Source: Oscillospiraceae bacterium (lineage in GTDB: Bacteria; Bacillota; Clostridia; Oscillospirales; Oscillospiraceae). From it: a stretch of 34,191 nt of DNA. A program made the position numbers and the translations under genes. Shown here piece by piece: positions 30,915-34,191 of this stretch. The notes under the pieces were generated by a model. It was not told the DNA's origin. It did not search any database and saw only the letters and a program-made list of their open reading frames with translations. The stretch's first letter is position 1; every line of letters begins with the position of its first letter. Location: contig JAEDIN010000009.1 of the NCBI GenBank assembly GCA_016292445.1, positions 1 to 34,191 of the forward strand. Reading direction: 5' to 3'.

Positions 30915-31650
30915 AGCAGGCAAGCTGCTTGCGGTAATATTTGCGCTGTGTCTGTGGCAGCTCGCCGCAATGACGATAGACAGCAAAATACTGCTTGTAT
31001 CTCCCGTTGAAGTCGCCGTCAGGCTTACGACAATATGGCAGACCGAGGGCTTCTGGACATCGATATGGTTCAGCTTTTATCACATAGCCGGCGGATTCTT
31101 TCTTGCCCTTTTCCTTGGCATTGCGCTTGCCGCGCTTGCAGGGAGGTTTCGCCGGATAGAAACGCTTTTGTGGCCGTTTCTCGTCACAATAAAAACCGTT
31201 CCTGTGGCATCCTTCGTTGTCATATGCCTTATCTGGCTGTCGGCGGAAAATCTGTCCGTTTTCATTTCCTTTCTAATCGTGCTTCCGGTTGTATACGGTA
31301 ATGTGCTTGAGGGCATAAAAAACGAGGACAAATTGATGCTTGAGGTCGGAACTGTATTCAAGATGCCGCTTCTGCGCCGGTTATTGTATATCCACCTGCC
31401 GCAGCTTAAACCCTTTATCATGTCCGCCTGCGCAACCGCGCTGGGCATGGCGTGGAAGGCGGGAGTTGCCGCAGAGATAATCGGCACACCCGACGGCTCG
31501 ATCGGTAAGCAGCTATTCTACTCAAAGATATACCTTGATACGGATGACCTGTTGTGCTGGACGGTCATAATTGTCATTGTGAGCGTGCTTTTCGAAAAGC
31601 TTTTCATGCTCGGACTTAAAGCCCTTTACGGTAGATTGGAGCGCGGCTGA
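30904..31650 (+). CDS. ABC transporter permease (SsuC/TauC-like)
   Basis: This 248-residue protein has about six membrane helices and the permease EAA-type loop, here EGIKNEDKLMLEVGTVFKMP followed by LLRRLLYIHLPQLKPFI, which docks the ATPase. TVKTVPVASF-like sequence (TIKTVPVASFVVICLIWL) is typical of the nitrate/sulfonate/bicarbonate permeases. Its ATG lies inside the end of the binding-protein gene, and its stop overlaps the ATPase start (TGATG), so all three are coupled. Confidence 0.9.
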   Translation: MERKAGKLLAVIFALCLWQLAAMTIDSKILLVSPVEVAVRLTTIWQTEGFWTSIWFSFYHIAGGFFLALFLGIALAALAGRFRRIETLLWPFLVTIKTVPVASFVVICLIWLSAENLSVFISFLIVLPVVYGNVLEGIKNEDKLMLEVGTVFKMPLLRRLLYIHLPQLKPFIMSACATALGMAWKAGVAAEIIGTPDGSIGKQLFYSKIYLDTDDLLCWTVIIVIVSVLFEKLFMLGLKALYGRLERG

Positions 31651-32213
31651 TGAAACTTCACAATGTGAGCAAGAGCTTTGACGGCAAAAGCGTACTAAAG
31701 AATTTCAGCCTTGAAATTCAGGACGGCGAGACGGTACTCATAAGCGGTGTTTCAGGCAGAGGTAAAACTACGCTTCTGCGTCTCATGATGGGGCTCATAT
31801 TGCCCGATGAGGGCGAGGTAGACGATATACCCCGCTCCATTGCCGCAGTATTCCAGGAGGACAGGCTTCCCAATGATTTCACGCCATATGTTTGTGTTAA
31901 AATGACAGCTCCCCGCGTCGTTTCGGGAGCAACGGTATTAAATCATCTTTCCGAGGTCGGACTTGCCGATTGCACCGATAAGCCTGTATCGCAGTTATCC
32001 GGCGGAATGCGCCGTAGAGTTGCAATTGCAAGAGCGATAGTATGTGACGCATTGGCGGTCTTTCTTGACGAACCGTTTACGGGGCTTGACAGGGAAACAA
32101 AGCTTAAAACGATTGACTACATCAAAAAGTATACGCAAGGCAAAACGCTCATAGTCGTAAGCCATGACGATGAGGACGCAAGCCTGCTGAATGCAAGAAA
32201 AATCAGGATTTAG
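31650..32213 (+). CDS. ABC transporter ATPase, short form (SsuB-like)
   Basis: This 187-residue protein has all ATPase motifs: Walker A GVSGRGKTT (33-41), Q-loop AVFQEDRLP, signature LSGGMRRRVA, Walker B AVFLDEPFTGLD and the switch His in VVSHDDEDA. It is about 60 residues shorter than SsuB or TauB (about 250): it stops soon after the H-loop and lacks the usual C-terminal extension. The stop TAG lies inside the 5' arm of the terminator. It powers the importer formed by the two genes before it. Confidence 0.9.
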   Translation: MKLHNVSKSFDGKSVLKNFSLEIQDGETVLISGVSGRGKTTLLRLMMGLILPDEGEVDDIPRSIAAVFQEDRLPNDFTPYVCVKMTAPRVVSGATVLNHLSEVGLADCTDKPVSQLSGGMRRRVAIARAIVCDALAVFLDEPFTGLDRETKLKTIDYIKKYTQGKTLIVVSHDDEDASLLNARKIRI

Positions 32214-32234
32214 CATTGCTAAATCCTGATTTTT
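32198..32234. terminator. Bidirectional terminator between the ABC and ECF operons
   Basis: AAAAATCAGGATTTAGC (32198-32214) and GCTAAATCCTGATTTTT (32218-32234) pair perfectly over 17 bp with a 3-base loop. It overlaps the last codons of the ATPase gene and abuts the methyltransferase stop. Confidence 0.88.
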
Positions 32235-32819
32235 TCATTTCTTGGTGCCGGATACCTGATACATATTATCATCGGATATAACTACATCCACATCAAAATA
32301 AGGCTCCATCAGCTTTTTAAGCTCCGTTTCGCTCATAAGCCCCATCGATACTTTGCTTGCGCCGCCCTCATGGTGGCGGTCGATCTTTTCGCGGCTCATG
32401 CCATGCGCAATTGACAGTCTGCCGCCGTGCTTAAGCCTTGATGCAAGAACCCGGATGAGCCTTTCAGGCTCGGGGAAGTGGGGGAAAGCGTTATACACTA
32501 TACAGCAGTCGTAATCGCTGCCAAGCTCCGCGGTTTCAACATCAGCGCATATAAAGTTCACATTGCCCTGCCTGAATTTGCTTTTGGCAATCGCAATCAT
32601 TTCCGGAGAAATATCTATGCCCGTGACAGAACCTGCATCTCTTGCAAGGTAGTCGGGAATTAACACACCCGTGCCGCAGGCAACATCGAGAACCTTGACA
32701 CCCTCGCTTATGCCGCCGTTATCCAAAATGGCGTTAATAACGGCATCATTGCGTATAAGCTCGGCGTCCCATGACGCAGCGTGCCTGTCGAAAAAATCTA
32801 TGATATCCTTTTTGTCCAT
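32235..32819 (-). CDS. Class I SAM-dependent methyltransferase
   Basis: The ATG at 32819 uses a GAGGACTGAT ribosome site that overlaps the end of the S-component gene; the TTG at 32831 is less likely. The 194-residue product has the Rossmann-fold SAM motif VLDVACGTGVL (43-53), the acidic loop GIDISPEMIAIA, ICADVETAEL and a post-motif region CCIVYNAFPHFPEP. It resembles small-molecule methyltransferases of the UbiE/COQ5-like group; the substrate is unknown. Being last in an ECF-transporter operon, it may act on the imported compound. Confidence 0.88.
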   Translation of the reverse strand: MDKKDIIDFFDRHAASWDAELIRNDAVINAILDNGGISEGVKVLDVACGTGVLIPDYLARDAGSVTGIDISPEMIAIAKSKFRQGNVNFICADVETAELGSDYDCCIVYNAFPHFPEPERLIRVLASRLKHGGRLSIAHGMSREKIDRHHEGGASKVSMGLMSETELKKLMEPYFDVDVVISDDNMYQVSGTKK

Positions 32820-32820
32820 A

Positions 32821-33372
32821 TCAGTCCTCAAGCTTCGGATAACGTTCCGGAATGAGATGTGATTTCATGAGTGCAAAAACGATGGTCGGAATGAAAACGA
32901 GCTGAATGACGGTTCCGGGCCAGCTTGTTATCACGCTGCCTGCAACCCATGCGCTGATGGTGTAGCTGCCTTTGGCAAAAATCAGTGCTTTCGCAACACC
33001 TGCAAGCACTCTGCCGCAGATAATGGCTACAATGAGGCTTATGTAGAGATCGGCGTAGGTGCTCTTGGTGTGAACGAGCTTCATCATAAGACCGGCAACA
33101 ACGCCGTATATTGCAAGCTCAACCATCATTGCAGGCAGCATAGCAATGGGGGGCATTGCGGAAAGCGCACTTGAAAGAGCAGGACCTGCAATACCGCACA
33201 GCAGACCGTAGGGCCAGCCGCACACAAGGCCGCAGATGAACACGGGAATGTGCATGGGACAGAATATGCTGCCTGCATTCTGAATGCCGTGGAACATAAG
33301 GGGTATTACATAGCACAGAGCTATGCAAACTGCGGTGATGATTGACTTTTTAACGCTGGACATTTTTCTCAT
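32821..33372 (-). CDS. ECF transporter substrate-binding (S) component
   Basis: This 183-residue membrane protein has about six helices. The pattern PMHIPVFICGLVCGWPYGLL then SALSAMPPIAMLPAMMVELAIYG is typical of PF12822-type S components, which bind a vitamin or metal-like substrate and pair with a shared EcfA-EcfA'-EcfT motor. GGAGGATAAAT precedes the ATG. It lies 10 bases after EcfT, which argues for a dedicated (group I) system. The substrate cannot be read from the sequence. Confidence 0.86.
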   Translation of the reverse strand: MRKMSSVKKSIITAVCIALCYVIPLMFHGIQNAGSIFCPMHIPVFICGLVCGWPYGLLCGIAGPALSSALSAMPPIAMLPAMMVELAIYGVVAGLMMKLVHTKSTYADLYISLIVAIICGRVLAGVAKALIFAKGSYTISAWVAGSVITSWPGTVIQLVFIPTIVFALMKSHLIPERYPKLED

Positions 33373-33382
33373 ATTTATCCTC

Positions 33383-34171
33383 CTATATTATGACCTCTGC
33401 CGCACACAGAACACAGCAGATAATGATTGCAAAGTATGATTTCAAAGGCATTGCTCCGTATTTTCTGCGTGTACGATACTTTGCGCCTCGGTAGCCACGG
33501 GCTTCCATGGCCATGGCAAGCTCATCGGCCTTTTTAAATGCCGATAGAAACATCGGAACGATGAGCGGGAGCATCGCCGCAGCTCTTTCGTGAAGCTTCT
33601 TGCTTTCAAACCGTGCGCCTCTTGCTATCTGTGCCTTTTTAACGGTGTCAGCCTCCTGCAAAAGCGTGGGGATAAACTGTATAGCGACGGATAATATCAT
33701 TGCTATCTCGTCGGCAGGCATACGCACAAGCTTGAGCGGCTTAAGCAAGGCCTGAATTGCGTGGGTCGTTTCCAGCGGCGAAGTAACAAGGGTGAAAATG
33801 TTTGCTATAACCAAAATGATGAGTATCCTGAACACAACATTGAAGCCCTGCACCATGCCCTCAACCGAAAGGCTGATTATCCACCACTGCCAAAAGGCAT
33901 TCTCACTTGTGAAAAACAATGCGTTCATAATGAAAATCAGCACGAAGAACCAGAACATTCGCTTAACAGAGCCGGCTGCAGTCGATAGCGATAGTCCTGA
34001 AATGCAAATCAGTACACCTACAAAGCAGAGCACAAGAGCATAGCCCCAAACGCTGTCACTGAGAATGACTGCGGCTATCAGCATAATAAAGCAAATAAGC
34101 TTTGCTCTTGCGTCAAGCCCATGAAGTGCGGAATTGCCGGGGATATACTGTCCCGTCATGCGCTCATTCAT
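33383..34171 (-). CDS. ecfT: Energy-coupling factor transporter transmembrane protein EcfT
   Basis: I take the ATG at 34171 as the start (262 residues); the GTG at 34180 is an alternative three codons earlier. It has about five membrane helices, and the two coupling-helix motifs that contact the ATPases are present: QIARGARFES and AMEARGYRGAKY, each with the Ala-Arg-Gly core. The S component follows 10 bases later and the end of a probable ATPase gene overlaps its start. Confidence 0.92.
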   Translation of the reverse strand: MNERMTGQYIPGNSALHGLDARAKLICFIMLIAAVILSDSVWGYALVLCFVGVLICISGLSLSTAAGSVKRMFWFFVLIFIMNALFFTSENAFWQWWIISLSVEGMVQGFNVVFRILIILVIANIFTLVTSPLETTHAIQALLKPLKLVRMPADEIAMILSVAIQFIPTLLQEADTVKKAQIARGARFESKKLHERAAAMLPLIVPMFLSAFKKADELAMAMEARGYRGAKYRTRRKYGAMPLKSYFAIIICCVLCAAEVII

Positions 34172-34191
34172 CACCGTCACCGCCCTTCAAA
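34164..34191 (-). CDS. Possible C-terminal end of an EcfA ATPase gene (partial)
   Basis: Reading in from the right edge, one frame gives LKGGDGDE and a stop at 34166-34164, overlapping the EcfT start. An EcfA gene is expected here by gene order, but eight residues cannot prove it. Confidence 0.3.

Noticed and set aside
1..34191. CRISPR array, insertion sequence, prophage or toxin-antitoxin pair
   Set aside because: No regularly spaced repeats, transposase, integrase, phage genes or toxin-antitoxin pairs were found on either strand.

Overview
The window looks like a stretch of core chromosome from an anaerobic, medium-GC member of the Clostridia (Firmicutes), most likely from the Oscillospiraceae/Ruminococcaceae side. 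The support is a NuoE/NuoF/[FeFe]-hydrogenase operon, an EFR1-type flavodoxin-ferredoxin, an Mrp plus NifX-like pair, strong Shine-Dalgarno sites with several TTG and GTG starts, and consensus TTGACA/TATAAT promoters. The genus cannot be fixed from this sequence. I see no insertion sequence, prophage, CRISPR array or rRNA. One tRNA gene is present.

Left part (1-8400): a divergent EF-G-like GTPase leaves the left edge on the minus strand. Next to it is a minus-strand pair, rlmB followed by a large membrane protein that I read as a catalytically dead P1B-type ATPase with a long acidic tail. Divergent from rlmB is a plus-strand run: a rhomboid-fold protein without the protease residues but with a C-terminal zinc-finger-like domain, a membrane-anchored PQQ-type beta-propeller protein, and an EFR1 ferredoxin. 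A perfect bidirectional terminator follows, then an unexplained, hairpin-rich block of about 300 bases, then tRNA-Pro(GGG) on the minus strand.

Middle part (8345-17141): a polysaccharide deacetylase stands alone. A four-gene cell-envelope operon (FHA-SEDS fusion, class B-like PBP, ABC-F, YdcF) is tightly coupled by ATGA overlaps. Its promoter shares a -35 box with an oppositely directed promoter for a NusG-II protein and a Gx (HepA-like) membrane protein; the NusG-II mRNA looks leaderless. Next come mrp and a NifX-like protein with a Cys/His/Gly tail.

Right part (17107-34191): an anchored endonuclease/exonuclease/phosphatase protein; glyA coupled to rarD; then, converging on them, ilvA followed by ridA (threonine deamination and clean-up of its reactive enamine product). 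A 62-residue unknown protein and a DUF4163/DUF3298-like lipoprotein separate this from the nuoE-nuoF-hydA operon, probably a bifurcating or NAD(P)-linked hydrogenase. Divergent from that operon is a Crp/Fnr regulator with a near-perfect palindrome over its own transcription start, followed by a SsuA/SsuC/SsuB-like ABC importer. The window ends in an ECF transporter operon (end of EcfA, EcfT, S component) that also carries a small SAM methyltransferase.

The most unusual items are the pseudo-P-type ATPase with three copies of a short linear motif in its acidic tail, the pseudo-rhomboid with a zinc-finger-like tail, the structured block beside tRNA-Pro, the palindrome between the hydrogenase and the Crp operon, and the divergent promoter pair with a leaderless gene.
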